Part shown: positions 35,239-44,756 of the stretch, piece by piece
How positions within the stretch are numbered: the stretch's first letter is position 1
Layout: each line of letters begins with the position of its first letter
NCBI RefSeq assembly: GCF_002043095.1
Contig: NZ_MVOC01000048.1
Coordinates: 62,001 to 126,000, forward strand
Reading direction: 5' to 3'
DNA: 64,000 nucleotides
Source of the DNA: Mycobacterium sp. AT1
GTDB taxonomy: Bacteria > Actinomycetota > Actinomycetes > Mycobacteriales > Mycobacteriaceae
Translations under genes and position numbers: made by a program
Notes under the pieces: generated by a model
The model's input: the letters and a program-made list of their open reading frames with translations, nothing else
Database searches by the model: none
Told to the model about the DNA's origin: nothing

Positions 35239-36141
35239 TTAGGACGCGGGCGGCAGGTCGAACGTCACGCCGGTGAGTTCCTCGGACACCGTCCACAGCC
35301 GGCGTTGAACGGAGGTGTCGTGCGAGCGGCGGTTCGACGAGACCACCTTGGGGTTGCCGCGCATCTCCATGAACCCACCTGGGCCGACGTACTGGCCGCC
35401 GGTGATACCGAGGTCGGTCGCCGCGCGCAGGGACGGCAGGGCTCCCGTCTCGGTGTCCTGCTCCAATGCCCCGAAGGCCGCCTTCAGTGGGCCAGGGAGG
35501 TGGCGGCTCAGTTCCGAGCTTGAGCCGCCGGGATGGGCGGCGACGGCGACGGCGTTGCCGCCTGCCAGCCTGCGCTGCAGCTCGTAGGTGAACAGAAGGT
35601 TGGCCAGCTTGGACTGTCCGTAGGCGCTGAAGCGGTTGTAGCCGCGTTCGGACTGCAGGTCGTCGAAGCGGACGCGGCCGAAGCGGTGGCCGATGCTGCT
35701 GACGGTGACGACTCGGGAACCGGGGTTGACCAGCAGCAGGTCCAGCAGCCGGCCGGTGAGCGCGAAGTGGCCAAGGTGGTTGGTGCCGAACTGGAGCTCG
35801 AAGCCGTCCTTCGTCGTCCCCTGGGGCGTCATCATGACTCCCGCGTTGTTGACCAGGAGGTCGACGCGGTCGAGCGCGGCGTGCAGTTGGTCGGCTGCCT
35901 CGTGGACGGAGGCGAGCGACGTGAGGTCGAGCTGCTGCACGGTGACGTCGGCGCCGGGGGTGCGCCTGGCGATCAGGTCGGCGGCGGCCTTGCCCTTGTC
36001 CAGGTTGCGGACGGCGAGCACGACGTGGGCTCCCTTGGCGGCGAGTGCGGCGGCCGTCTCGTAACCGAGGCCGGTGTTGGCCCCCGTGATGACGGCGGTG
36101 CGACCGCCTTGGTCGGGAATGTCGCCGATGGTCCAACGCAT
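35239..36141 (-). CDS. Short-chain dehydrogenase/reductase, paralog 3
   Basis: 300-residue SDR with TGANTGLGYETAAAL, NNAGVMMTP, ELQFGTNHLGHFALTG, catalytic YGQSKLAN and tail RRLWTVSEELTGVTFDLPPAS. Compared with its downstream paralog it has Met-rich cofactor-side changes (NNAGVMMTPQG) and a different C-terminal specificity region (GQYVGPGGFMEMRG). ATG 36141 is preceded by CAGGAGG, a strong ribosome-binding site; the longer frame to 36210 would run through the operators and is rejected. Divergent from the TetR gene, with two copies of one palindrome between them. Confidence 0.88.
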   Translation of the reverse strand: MRWTIGDIPDQGGRTAVITGANTGLGYETAAALAAKGAHVVLAVRNLDKGKAAADLIARRTPGADVTVQQLDLTSLASVHEAADQLHAALDRVDLLVNNAGVMMTPQGTTKDGFELQFGTNHLGHFALTGRLLDLLLVNPGSRVVTVSSIGHRFGRVRFDDLQSERGYNRFSAYGQSKLANLLFTYELQRRLAGGNAVAVAAHPGGSSSELSRHLPGPLKAAFGALEQDTETGALPSLRAATDLGITGGQYVGPGGFMEMRGNPKVVSSNRRSHDTSVQRRLWTVSEELTGVTFDLPPAS

Positions 36142-36163
36142 GATGGCCTCCTGGGTAAGATCG

Positions 36164-36185
36164 AACCGGAACGTGCACTCCGGTT
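36164..36185. promoter_or_regulatory. TetR-type operator, copy 1
   Basis: Perfect inverted repeat AACCGGA-N8-TCCGGTT between the SDR operon and the TetR gene. Its core GGAACGTGCACTCCG recurs with two changes 32 bases further on. The nearer site to the SDR start lies within 40 bases of its ATG, suited to repression of the SDR operon. Confidence 0.65.
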
Positions 36186-36197
36186 GTTGAGAACTAT

Positions 36198-36215
36198 ACG
36201 GAACGCACACTCCGT
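36198..36215. promoter_or_regulatory. TetR-type operator, copy 2
   Basis: Inverted repeat ACGGA-N8-TCCGT with core GGAACGCACACTCCG, nearly the same as copy 1 and spaced by about three helical turns (32 bases). It lies 20 bases before the TetR start codon, consistent with autoregulation plus cooperative control of the divergent SDR operon. Confidence 0.65.
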
Positions 36216-36234
36216 TTTGTCAACCGAAGGAGGC

Positions 36235-36795
36235 ATGATGACCGAAACCGCTCGGCCGATGCGTGCCGACGCCGCCCGCAACCGGGCCCGGGTGCTCGAA
36301 GTGGCCTACGAAACCTTCGCCGCCGAAGGGGTGGCCGTCCCCATCGACGAGATCGCTCGTCGCGCGGGCGTCGGCGCGGGCACGGTGTACCGGCACTTCC
36401 CCACCAAGGAAGCCCTCTTTCAGGCCGTCTTCGAAGACCGGGTGCGCCACATCGTCGACGACGGACGGGCGCTGGTGGCGTCCGAGGGGCCCGGCGAGGC
36501 GCTCTACGCCTTCATGCGGGGCATGCTGCAGACCGGTACCGCCGACCACGGCCTATTCGACGCACTGGCCAGTTACGGCTTCGACGTCGAGGCCGCCACG
36601 ACGGGCGCGGAGAAGGAATTCCTCGGCGTGCTCGACGAGTTGTTGGCAGCCGCCCAGGCGGCGGGCACGGTGCGGGCCGACGTCGGCGTGCCGGAGGTCA
36701 AGGCGCTGCTGATGGTCTGCAAGTCCAACTACGAGTACGGCAACGGGGTCGCCGAGCGGGTCGTGGACGTCATCATCGACGGTCTGCGGGCATAA
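36235..36795 (+). CDS. TetR family transcriptional regulator
   Basis: 186-residue regulator. HTH region NRARVLEVAYETFAAEGVAVPIDEIARRAGVGAGTVYRHFPTKEALFQAVF (residues 15-65), with recognition helix AGVGAGTVYRHFPTK. The ligand domain contains GPGEALYAFMRGMLQT and ends VVDVIIDGLRA. Two ATG codons (36235 and 36238) follow an excellent GAAGGAGG at 36226-36233. The open frame upstream is antisense to the SDR. Position and the paired palindromes make it the likely repressor of the two SDR genes and of itself; the effector is probably a substrate of these enzymes, which is inference. Confidence 0.88.
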   Translation: MMTETARPMRADAARNRARVLEVAYETFAAEGVAVPIDEIARRAGVGAGTVYRHFPTKEALFQAVFEDRVRHIVDDGRALVASEGPGEALYAFMRGMLQTGTADHGLFDALASYGFDVEAATTGAEKEFLGVLDELLAAAQAAGTVRADVGVPEVKALLMVCKSNYEYGNGVAERVVDVIIDGLRA

Positions 36796-36801
36796 GCGAA
36801 C

Positions 36802-36828
36802 CTTGCACTCGCCATGGCCGAGTGCTAA
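36802..36828 (+). promoter_or_regulatory. CIRCE element 1 (HrcA operator)
   Basis: Reads CTTGCACTC-N9-GAGTGCTAA, eight of nine positions of each arm matching the CIRCE consensus TTAGCACTC-N9-GAGTGCTAA or its mirror. Located about 150 bases before groEL2; the heat-shock repressor HrcA is known to control groEL2 through such sites in mycobacteria. Confidence 0.9.
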
Positions 36829-36836
36829 AAATGACG

Positions 36837-36863
36837 TTGGCACTCGCGATCGGTGAGTGCTAG
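36837..36863 (+). promoter_or_regulatory. CIRCE element 2 (HrcA operator)
   Basis: Second copy, TTGGCACTC-N9-GAGTGCTAG, starting 8 bases after the first. The two copies in tandem indicate HrcA repression of groEL2 with release on heat shock. The region 36864-36976 should contain the leader of groEL2. Confidence 0.9.
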
Positions 36864-36976
36864 GTCGGGACGGTGAGACTGGGGCCGCAACTGCGGTCGC
36901 ACACTCCAGTCGTCCGTCGCGGGCACTGAGCCCGACCGAGATACGTGCCATCCCCAATCCGGAGGAACACTTCGCA

Positions 36977-38602
<1,626 letters not shown>

Positions 38603-38617
38603 GTCCCAGTACGAAAG

Positions 38618-38649
38618 GGAGCCCGGCGTCGCGTGCGACGCCGGGCTCC
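38618..38649 (+). terminator. Intrinsic terminator-like hairpin after groEL2
   Basis: GGAGCCCGGCGTCGC and GCGACGCCGGGCTCC form a perfect 15-bp inverted repeat around GT, 15 bases after the groEL2 stop, with only a short T run after it (CTTCGTG). GC-rich hairpins without U tracts are common terminators in mycobacteria. Confidence 0.8.
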
Positions 38650-38746
38650 TTCGTGTTCATCCACAGTGTGGGTCTCGTGCACAGCTTCGCCCCGATTGCC
38701 GTACGCGGGGCCCACAGTCGTCGGAGACCGCCGCGACGGTCTCGGC

Positions 38747-39580
38747 ATGGAACCCTTCATCGGCAGCACGGCCATCCGCAACGGCGCCCTGACCCGTCGC
38801 TCCCTCGCCCGCGACAACGTTGCCATCCATCGCGACGTGTACCTGCCACGCGACGTCGAGATGACGGCCTTGATACGAGCTCGTGCCGCGTGGCTGGCTA
38901 CCGGCGCGACGCTATGTGGGTCGTCAGCCGCCGCGGTGCTCGGCACGAAATGGCTCGACCCGTCGGAGCCGGCGGAGGTCGTCCGGGCGGATCGACACTC
39001 GCCCGTCGGCATCGTCGTGCACACGTGGGGCCTCATTCCTGCTGACGTGTGTCGCCTCCGCGGCATGGACGTCACGACACCCGCGCGCACAGCGTTCGAC
39101 ATCGGTCGCACGCGTCCGCTCGATCAGGCGATCGCCGCCGTCGACGCCTTGCTCAAGGCCACGCGCATCACGCCGCCGGACGTCGTCGTGGTCGCCGACG
39201 CACATCCCGGCGCCCGTGGTGTGGCCCGGTTGCGTCGTGTGCTCGACCTCGTCGACGGTGGCGCGGAGTCTCCGCAGGAGAGCAGGGTTCGGCTGCTCAT
39301 CGTCCGCGGCGGGCTGCCCCGACCCGAGACGCAGATCGAGTTTCCGACCCTGCACATTCGGGTCGACATGGGATGGCGTCAGTGGAAGGTCGCGGTCGAA
39401 TACGACGGAGTTCAGCACTGGACCGACAGCAGACAGCGGGCCTGGGACATCGAGCGCATCGCCCTGTTGGAGGCGGCGGGCTGGGTGGTGATTCGGGTCA
39501 GCGGCGGCATGTTGGCGCGGCCTCACGCCATCCTCGAGCGAATTCGCAGCCAGCTGCGCGCCCGTGGCTGCCTCGTCTAG
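38747..39580 (+). CDS. DUF559 / AbiEi-like protein with Vsr-type nuclease fold
   Basis: 277-residue protein typical of actinobacteria. The N-terminal part (IGSTAIRNGALTRRSLARDNVAIHRDVYLP) resembles the winged-helix AbiEi-type antitoxin domain. The C-terminal 90 residues resemble DUF559, a PD-(D/E)xK/Vsr-like endonuclease fold: IRVDMGWRQWKVAVEYDGVQHWTDSRQRAWDIERIALLEAAGWVVIRVSGGML, with Asp-Glu-x-Asp acidic residues in place for metal binding. No toxin gene is adjacent, so it is not an obvious toxin-antitoxin pair; function unknown. ATG 38747 is used; the frame is open into the groEL2 terminator. Followed by a convergent terminator hairpin. Confidence 0.75.
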   Translation: MEPFIGSTAIRNGALTRRSLARDNVAIHRDVYLPRDVEMTALIRARAAWLATGATLCGSSAAAVLGTKWLDPSEPAEVVRADRHSPVGIVVHTWGLIPADVCRLRGMDVTTPARTAFDIGRTRPLDQAIAAVDALLKATRITPPDVVVVADAHPGARGVARLRRVLDLVDGGAESPQESRVRLLIVRGGLPRPETQIEFPTLHIRVDMGWRQWKVAVEYDGVQHWTDSRQRAWDIERIALLEAAGWVVIRVSGGMLARPHAILERIRSQLRARGCLV

Positions 39581-39593
39581 GGCCGACTGTGGT

Positions 39594-39631
39594 GGTTGCG
39601 TACGCCTTCGGCGCGATCGGCGTACGCAACC
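39594..39631. terminator. Bidirectional terminator-like hairpin
   Basis: Between two convergent genes, GGTTGCGTACGCC (39594-39606) and GGCGTACGCAACC (39619-39631) form a perfect 13-bp stem with a 12-base loop. Flanking GTGG and CCAC extend it imperfectly. Suited to end transcription from both sides. Confidence 0.75.
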
Positions 39632-39643
39632 CCCACACTCGCG

Positions 39644-40954
39644 CTAGAGGTCGGCGAGTGCCCGCGGCTTGAGTAGCAGCGTTGCGACGACGGCGATCGC
39701 CGCGGTCGCGACCAGGTAGCCGCAGGCGAGCCACGGCGCACCGCCCGCAACGCCGATCAACGCCGTGAGGATCAGCGGCGTCAACCCTGAGGCGTACACG
39801 CCGGACAGCTGATAGACCGTCGACAAGCCGGTGTAGCGGATCCGGGCCGGGAACAGCGACGCGTACAGCGTGCCCTGCGCGCCGTAGAAGACGGCGTGGA
39901 CGACGCCGAACACCGCCACCATTCCAAGCGCGTAAAGCCAGATGTCCCTGGTGTCGAAGAGGGCGAAGACCGGAAACACGGCAACACCGTAGGCGCCAAT
40001 TCCGATGGCGTAGATCCGCTTCGGGCCGAATCGATCGGCCAACAAGCCCGACACGGGGATGAGGACCGCCATCAGCAGCGCGGCGACGGTCACCGTGACC
40101 AACACCGGAATCTTGTCGAGCTTCAAAGTGCCGGTCGCATAGGAGATGGCGAAGACGCCCCAGGTGTTGAAGGCGGCACCCTCACCCCAGCGCGACAGCA
40201 TTCCCAAGACGGTCGACCGCAGCGCCGGCGGCTTGAACACCTCTCGCAGTGGCACCGCGGCCCGGTCGCCACTGTCGCGCACCTTCTCGAAGGCGGGTGT
40301 CTCGGTGGCCTTCAGCCGGACCACGATGCCGAAGACGACCAGCACGATGCTGAACAGGAACGCGATACGCCACCCGTACGCCAGGAAGGCGTCGGCGGGC
40401 AGCGCGTACTGCAGGAGTGCGAAGACGCCTGTGCCCAAGGCCAATCCGAGGGCAAGCCCGACCTGCGGGATGCTGCCGAACAGGCCACGCCGCCGCGGCG
40501 GGCCGTGCTCCACGGCGAGAAGGACCGCACCCGCCCACTCGCCGCCGAGGGCAAAGCCCTGCACGATCCGCAGGAGGAGCAACAGGATGGGCGCGAGGAC
40601 GCCGATCTGGGCAGCCGTGGGCAGCAGGCCCATCAGTGCGGTCGCTGCACCCATCAGGAACATGGTGAACGCCAGCGTCTTCTTGCGTCCGATGCGGTCG
40701 CCGACGTGGCCGAATACGAAGCCTCCGATGGGGCGCACCAGGAAGCCGACGGCGAAGGTGGCGAACGACAGCATGGTGCCGACGAAGGTCGTCTGATCCG
40801 GGAAGAACGCCTTGTTGAACACCAGGCTCGCGGCGGTGGCGTAGAGGAAGAAGTCGTACCACTCGATGGTGGTGCCGACCAGGCTGGCCCACAGCGCGGT
40901 GCGCGCCTGCGGTGAGATGGCGGGGGCCTCGTCGTCGGCCGCCGGGGCGTTCAT
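39644..40954 (-). CDS. MFS transporter, metabolite:H+ symporter (MHS) family
   Basis: 436-residue 12-helix importer of the MHS group (shikimate, proline/betaine, alpha-ketoglutarate and similar carboxylates). Hallmarks: SLVGTTIEWYDFFLYATAASLVFN in helix 1, VGFLVRPIGGFVFGHVGDRIGRKKTL as the loop 2-3 motif, and RIVQGFALGGEWAGAVLLAVEH in helix 5. The exact substrate cannot be read. ATG 40954 (MNAPAAD) is preferred to a start six codons upstream. No catabolic genes adjoin it. Confidence 0.87.
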   Translation of the reverse strand: MNAPAADDEAPAISPQARTALWASLVGTTIEWYDFFLYATAASLVFNKAFFPDQTTFVGTMLSFATFAVGFLVRPIGGFVFGHVGDRIGRKKTLAFTMFLMGAATALMGLLPTAAQIGVLAPILLLLLRIVQGFALGGEWAGAVLLAVEHGPPRRRGLFGSIPQVGLALGLALGTGVFALLQYALPADAFLAYGWRIAFLFSIVLVVFGIVVRLKATETPAFEKVRDSGDRAAVPLREVFKPPALRSTVLGMLSRWGEGAAFNTWGVFAISYATGTLKLDKIPVLVTVTVAALLMAVLIPVSGLLADRFGPKRIYAIGIGAYGVAVFPVFALFDTRDIWLYALGMVAVFGVVHAVFYGAQGTLYASLFPARIRYTGLSTVYQLSGVYASGLTPLILTALIGVAGGAPWLACGYLVATAAIAVVATLLLKPRALADL

Positions 40955-41163
40955 GACAGTCACGGGGGTCAATCACCTCACGCCTGACGAGCGGCGGCCA
41001 CCGTTGCGCGCACGGTGATCCGAAGTCGGGGTGAAAAACAAGATCAAAGAATCTTCGTGAACGTCAGTAATGCACGCGTTGGCGTCGTACGATCCGGTCG
41101 GCGGCAGGGGGCCGTCGGCTTGCGGTGTGGTGCCGCGGGTGACTTTTCGGGGGAAAACTCGTC

Positions 41164-42483
41164 ATGAACGCATCCGTTCGTCCTTTGCCAACCAAGCTTG
41201 CCGCCGCGTTCTTGGCCGCCGGCGTGATCTCGACCGGCGCCCTCATCGCGCCGGACAAGGCGCCGCTGCCCGTCGTCTCAGCCGACGTGGCGAACGCGTC
41301 GGTGATCACCGACGCGTTGTATCGACTCGGTGACGCCGTGGTCGGCGGGGCCTACGGCTACGCGATCACGCAGGACGCAGGTTCGTCGCTTTCGTTCGAC
41401 GTTGCGACGGCCTTTACCATCGCCGCGCAGAACCCGTCGCTGGCGCCGAGCCTGCTGAGTTGGTTGGTCAACCGATACTCCAACCCGTCCTACGGCTACG
41501 GATACTTCACGTACCCGTCAGACTTCAGGGAGTACTCGCTCGACGTAATCGCGGGTGCGTTGCCGTTCCCGCTGGGCCCGGCGGGCGCCGATCCGGGCGT
41601 GATCATCAACGCCGCCAACGCGATTGCCGAGGCGGTCGGCGGGTTCCTCGGCGGCGTGCTGCCCAACCCGGCTGCGGGTCTCGCCGCGACGGACGCGTTC
41701 TGGGCAACAGACGCGGGCAAGACGGTCGTCGCCGCCAACCTCGCCGTCACCGCGCCGGTGTGGGCGTTGTACAGCACCGCCTACTACCTCGGATACCTGC
41801 CGGCCGATCTCGAGGCGACGATCGAGTCGGCGATCCAGAATCCCACCGAGATTCCGGGATTGCTGAGCAACCTGGTCTACGGCTTGGTGTCGTCCGACGG
41901 ACTCGTTGGTGATCTGATCGCGAACTTGTCGGCACCGATGCGCGCGCTGCCCGGTCCGGTCGGAGTGCTGGCCCAAAACGTCGTCGCCTCGGTGAACGCC
42001 GGCATCGACAACCTGCTGTCGGTTCTGCCTGCGCCGATCGAGCCGACGCCATTCCCGTCGGCGTCATCCAACGTGAACAGGGTGGTGGACACGAGCGCCG
42101 AGCGGAAGGTGAGCTCGCTACCGGACTCGTCGGTGACGCTCGACAACGTCGTGACGCTGAATACGCCTGAGTCGGTAGACAACCCGGTGGCGCCCTCGAG
42201 TGAGGATTCGCAACTGCCGAACGCGGGCGGCACGACCACCGGCCTCGTCAAGACCAACGATTCCGGACCACAGCTCAACGTCGTGCGGGACTCCGTGAAG
42301 GTCAAGCCCGGTGACACGTTTGCGGGCGCAGGCACCGTCACGGGGGCCGACCCCGAGGCCGAGACCGTCACCACCGACACCGATCCTGACACCACGACCA
42401 CACCGAGCGATCCGCAGGGCTCCGCGGACGTCGGTGCCGGTACGGAGTCGGGCGCCGGCGACGCCTCGGCAAGCGCTTCCTGA
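41164..42483 (+). CDS. Exported protein of unknown function with low-complexity tail
   Basis: 439-residue protein not assigned to a characterised family. An N-terminal signal peptide (residues 1 to about 40; KLAAAFLAAGVISTGALIAP, cut near VVSADVANA) leads to a helical Ala/Gly/Leu-rich domain (45-300) with repeated SLLSWLVNRYSNPSYGYGYFTYP, PAAGLAATDAFWATDAGKTVVAANLAV and PTEIPGLLSNLVYGLV stretches, recalling PE/PPE-like and other mycobacterial surface proteins without their PE or PPE motifs. Residues 300-439 are disordered and rich in Thr, Asp, Ser and Gly. No membrane anchor or LPXTG motif. Upstream at 41040-41055 a small AAGAT-N6-ATCTT repeat occurs. Free in the gene context. Confidence 0.6.
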   Translation: MNASVRPLPTKLAAAFLAAGVISTGALIAPDKAPLPVVSADVANASVITDALYRLGDAVVGGAYGYAITQDAGSSLSFDVATAFTIAAQNPSLAPSLLSWLVNRYSNPSYGYGYFTYPSDFREYSLDVIAGALPFPLGPAGADPGVIINAANAIAEAVGGFLGGVLPNPAAGLAATDAFWATDAGKTVVAANLAVTAPVWALYSTAYYLGYLPADLEATIESAIQNPTEIPGLLSNLVYGLVSSDGLVGDLIANLSAPMRALPGPVGVLAQNVVASVNAGIDNLLSVLPAPIEPTPFPSASSNVNRVVDTSAERKVSSLPDSSVTLDNVVTLNTPESVDNPVAPSSEDSQLPNAGGTTTGLVKTNDSGPQLNVVRDSVKVKPGDTFAGAGTVTGADPEAETVTTDTDPDTTTTPSDPQGSADVGAGTESGAGDASASAS

Positions 42484-42535
42484 CACGCCTCGACGGGCCC
42501 GGCCGCCGCGGTGACCGGGTTCGGTCGGCCGGTGG

Positions 42536-43126
42536 TCAGATTTCGCAGCCCGTGACCGCGCGGGCATAGGAGTACAGGCACAGCTTTACCTCGTCACGGC
42601 TGCGGCGCCCGGACAGCACCTCCATCTGGTAGCCGTCCTCCATGGCGACGACGTTGCCTGCGAGCATCCGTGGGGGATCGCTCAGGATGAAGTGCCCCTG
42701 GGTCTCACCGAGGGTGAAAATTGCGCTGTAGACCGCGATCTGGCGTTCGGAGAGAGATGAGTCCAACGCGGCGGCCTTGGGATCGCGCAATGAGCGTGGC
42801 CAGAACTCGAACAGTAACCGCACCAGTTCGTCGTCGGGGCCGGTGGCCACTCCGTGGTCGATGCTGGCGCGCAACCGGTCGCGGGCGTCGGGGAACCGTT
42901 CGGCAACGCGTTCGCGCTCCTGGCTGAAGCGCTCGATGGCCTGCTTGTAGGTGTCGTATGTCAGCGCGTCCACGTCGCCGTAGTAAAGCACTGCCGCCGG
43001 AGTGACGCCTGCGTGCTCGGCGATGTCGCGCAGGCGCACCCCCTCCAGGCCGCGAGTCAGCACGGCCCGCCGCACGGCATCGCCGAGCTCGACTCGACGG
43101 GCTTCCTGGTCCTTCTTCCGTGCCAC
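42536..43126 (-). CDS. TetR family transcriptional regulator (BetI-like)
   Basis: 196-residue regulator starting with GTG 43126. HTH region RRVELGDAVRRAVLTRGLEGVRLRDIAEHAGVTPAAVLYYGDVDALTYDTYKQAIERF (residues 10-67); the recognition helix has AAVLYYGDVD instead of the usual YYHF. The ligand domain carries LFEFWPRSLRDPKAAALDSS, a BetI-like C-terminal pattern. Divergent from the permease/amidohydrolase genes, with a perfect 18-bp palindrome between them, so it very probably represses that operon. Effector is likely an amino acid derivative or amide handled by those proteins (inference). Confidence 0.85.
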   Translation of the reverse strand: MARKKDQEARRVELGDAVRRAVLTRGLEGVRLRDIAEHAGVTPAAVLYYGDVDALTYDTYKQAIERFSQERERVAERFPDARDRLRASIDHGVATGPDDELVRLLFEFWPRSLRDPKAAALDSSLSERQIAVYSAIFTLGETQGHFILSDPPRMLAGNVVAMEDGYQMEVLSGRRSRDEVKLCLYSYARAVTGCEI

Positions 43127-43209
43127 TGGCTATGTCCTTCGCCGCAGGAATCGTTATAGCGAGGTTCAAAGCATACCTGTGCAGCTCTTGACACCCCGAT
43201 CACACTTTA

Positions 43210-43227
43210 GTTAAATCGTGATTTAAC
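43210..43227. promoter_or_regulatory. Palindromic operator for the permease/amidohydrolase operon
   Basis: Perfect inverted repeat GTTAAATC-GT-GATTTAAC in an AT-rich island, 26 bases before the permease ATG and 83 bases before the regulator start. AT content here contrasts with the surrounding sequence. Likely the binding site of the divergent TetR protein. Confidence 0.7.
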
Positions 43228-43253
43228 GAATAGTTTTCTCGCAAGGAGCGCCA

Positions 43254-44756
43254 ATGTCCCTTCATCCGTCTGCCGCCCGCGCGGAATCCCCGTCGGACCC
43301 AACCGGCAAGGGTCTGCGCACGAATTCGGTCGGACTGCTCGCCGTCGTCGCGCTGGGCCTGGCATCGGTGGCGCCCGCTTACAGCATCGCTGTCACGCTC
43401 GGCTTCGTCGTCATGGTCGTCGGGCACCTTGCACCCGCCGCCCTCTTGGTCGGCTTCATACCGATCCTGTTGACGGCGTTCGCGTTTAGAGAACTGAACA
43501 GGGAGATGCCAGACTGCGGCACCACGTTCGTATGGAACACCAGGGCCTTTGGTCCATATGCGGGCTGGCTGTCCGGAGGTTGGGTCGTGCAGGTCGCGAC
43601 ACTCATCGCGATGGCCGCACTCGCCCGCGTCGGCGCCGGTTACCTGCTGACGTTGATCGGCTTGGAGTCGTTGGCGGACAACGACGTTGCGGTGATCTCC
43701 ACCGCCGTGCTGATTCTCGCCGCCGTCACGGCGATTGCCTACCGTGGTCTACAGATTGCCGCCGAAGTCCAGTACGTGCTGCTCGGTCTGCAGCTGGTCG
43801 CGCTGTTCGGTTTCGGTGCGGCGGCATTCGCCCGCCCGGGGGCCGAGGCGCCCAGCCTGTCCTGGCTCAACCCGCTGGCGTTCGACGGCTTCGGCCCGTT
43901 CGCCGAAGCCGTGTTGCTGTGCCTGTTCATCTACTGGGGCTGGGATGCGCTCATCACCGTCAACGAGGAGACGAAGGACAGCGACCGAACTCCTGGCCGG
44001 GCAGCGGTGCTCTCCACCGTGCTCCTCTTGGGCACCTACCTGTTCACCGCCTTCGCTGCAATCAGCTTCGCGGGCACGGGAACCGACGGTCTGGGGCTCG
44101 GCAGCGCCGACAACGCAGCCGACGTGCTCAAGACCCTCGGACCACCGGTGCTCGGCGCCGCGCTGGCGAAGGTCGTCGAACTGGCGATCTGCGTGTCGGC
44201 GATCTCGGCACTGCTCACCTGCGTGATCAGCAGCCCGCGCACCACGCTTTCGATGGGAAGTCACGGAGCACTTCCCAAGGCGTTCAGCCGAATTCACCCC
44301 ACGTTCCGCACCCCCGCCTTCGGCACGGTGTTCTTCGGTGCGGCCGCCGCAGTGCTGCTCACGGTGTTGGCGACGGTGTCCGACAACTTCCTCGGCGACG
44401 CCATCCTCTCGGTCGGTCTGCTCATCGCCTTCTACTACGGGGTTACCGGGCTCGCCTGCGTCTGGTACTTCCGCCGCCGGTTGACGGCTTCCGTGCGCGA
44501 CCTGTTCCTCCGGGGCATCCTGCCTGCCGTCGGCGGCCTCATCATGCTGGCGGCGTTCGGCCGCAGCGCGCACGACATGCTCGCGCCGACCTACGGCGCG
44601 ACGTCGTTCCACGGCGTCGGCGGGGTCTTTCTGCTCGGCGTCGGCGCCATCGGCGTCGGGGTGGCGGCAATGATCGTGGTGCGCACCCGATTCCCCGGCT
44701 TCTTCCACGGCGGACGCGAGGCCGTCACCACCCTGACACCAACCGAGGACAACTGA
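43254..44756 (+). CDS. APC family amino acid permease
   Basis: 500-residue inner-membrane transporter of the amino acid-polyamine-organocation superfamily, with about 12 to 14 hydrophobic segments. The N-terminal helix 1 region LGLASVAPAYSIAVTLGFVVMVVG and the loop FRELNREMPDCGTTFVWNTRAFGPYAGWLSGG are family traits, as is FIYWGWDALITVNEETKDSDRTPGRAAV. ATG 43254 follows AAGGAG at 43243. Its stop overlaps the start of the amidohydrolase gene by one base (TGATG). Predicted to bring in the substrate for that enzyme; substrate unknown. Confidence 0.88.
   Translation: MSLHPSAARAESPSDPTGKGLRTNSVGLLAVVALGLASVAPAYSIAVTLGFVVMVVGHLAPAALLVGFIPILLTAFAFRELNREMPDCGTTFVWNTRAFGPYAGWLSGGWVVQVATLIAMAALARVGAGYLLTLIGLESLADNDVAVISTAVLILAAVTAIAYRGLQIAAEVQYVLLGLQLVALFGFGAAAFARPGAEAPSLSWLNPLAFDGFGPFAEAVLLCLFIYWGWDALITVNEETKDSDRTPGRAAVLSTVLLLGTYLFTAFAAISFAGTGTDGLGLGSADNAADVLKTLGPPVLGAALAKVVELAICVSAISALLTCVISSPRTTLSMGSHGALPKAFSRIHPTFRTPAFGTVFFGAAAAVLLTVLATVSDNFLGDAILSVGLLIAFYYGVTGLACVWYFRRRLTASVRDLFLRGILPAVGGLIMLAAFGRSAHDMLAPTYGATSFHGVGGVFLLGVGAIGVGVAAMIVVRTRFPGFFHGGREAVTTLTPTEDN

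Noticed and set aside
42499..42532. CCGGCCG/CGGCCGG stem between the convergent exported-protein and TetR genes
   Set aside because: Only 7 bp with a 20-base loop; such stems are frequent by chance at this GC content, so it was not listed as a terminator.
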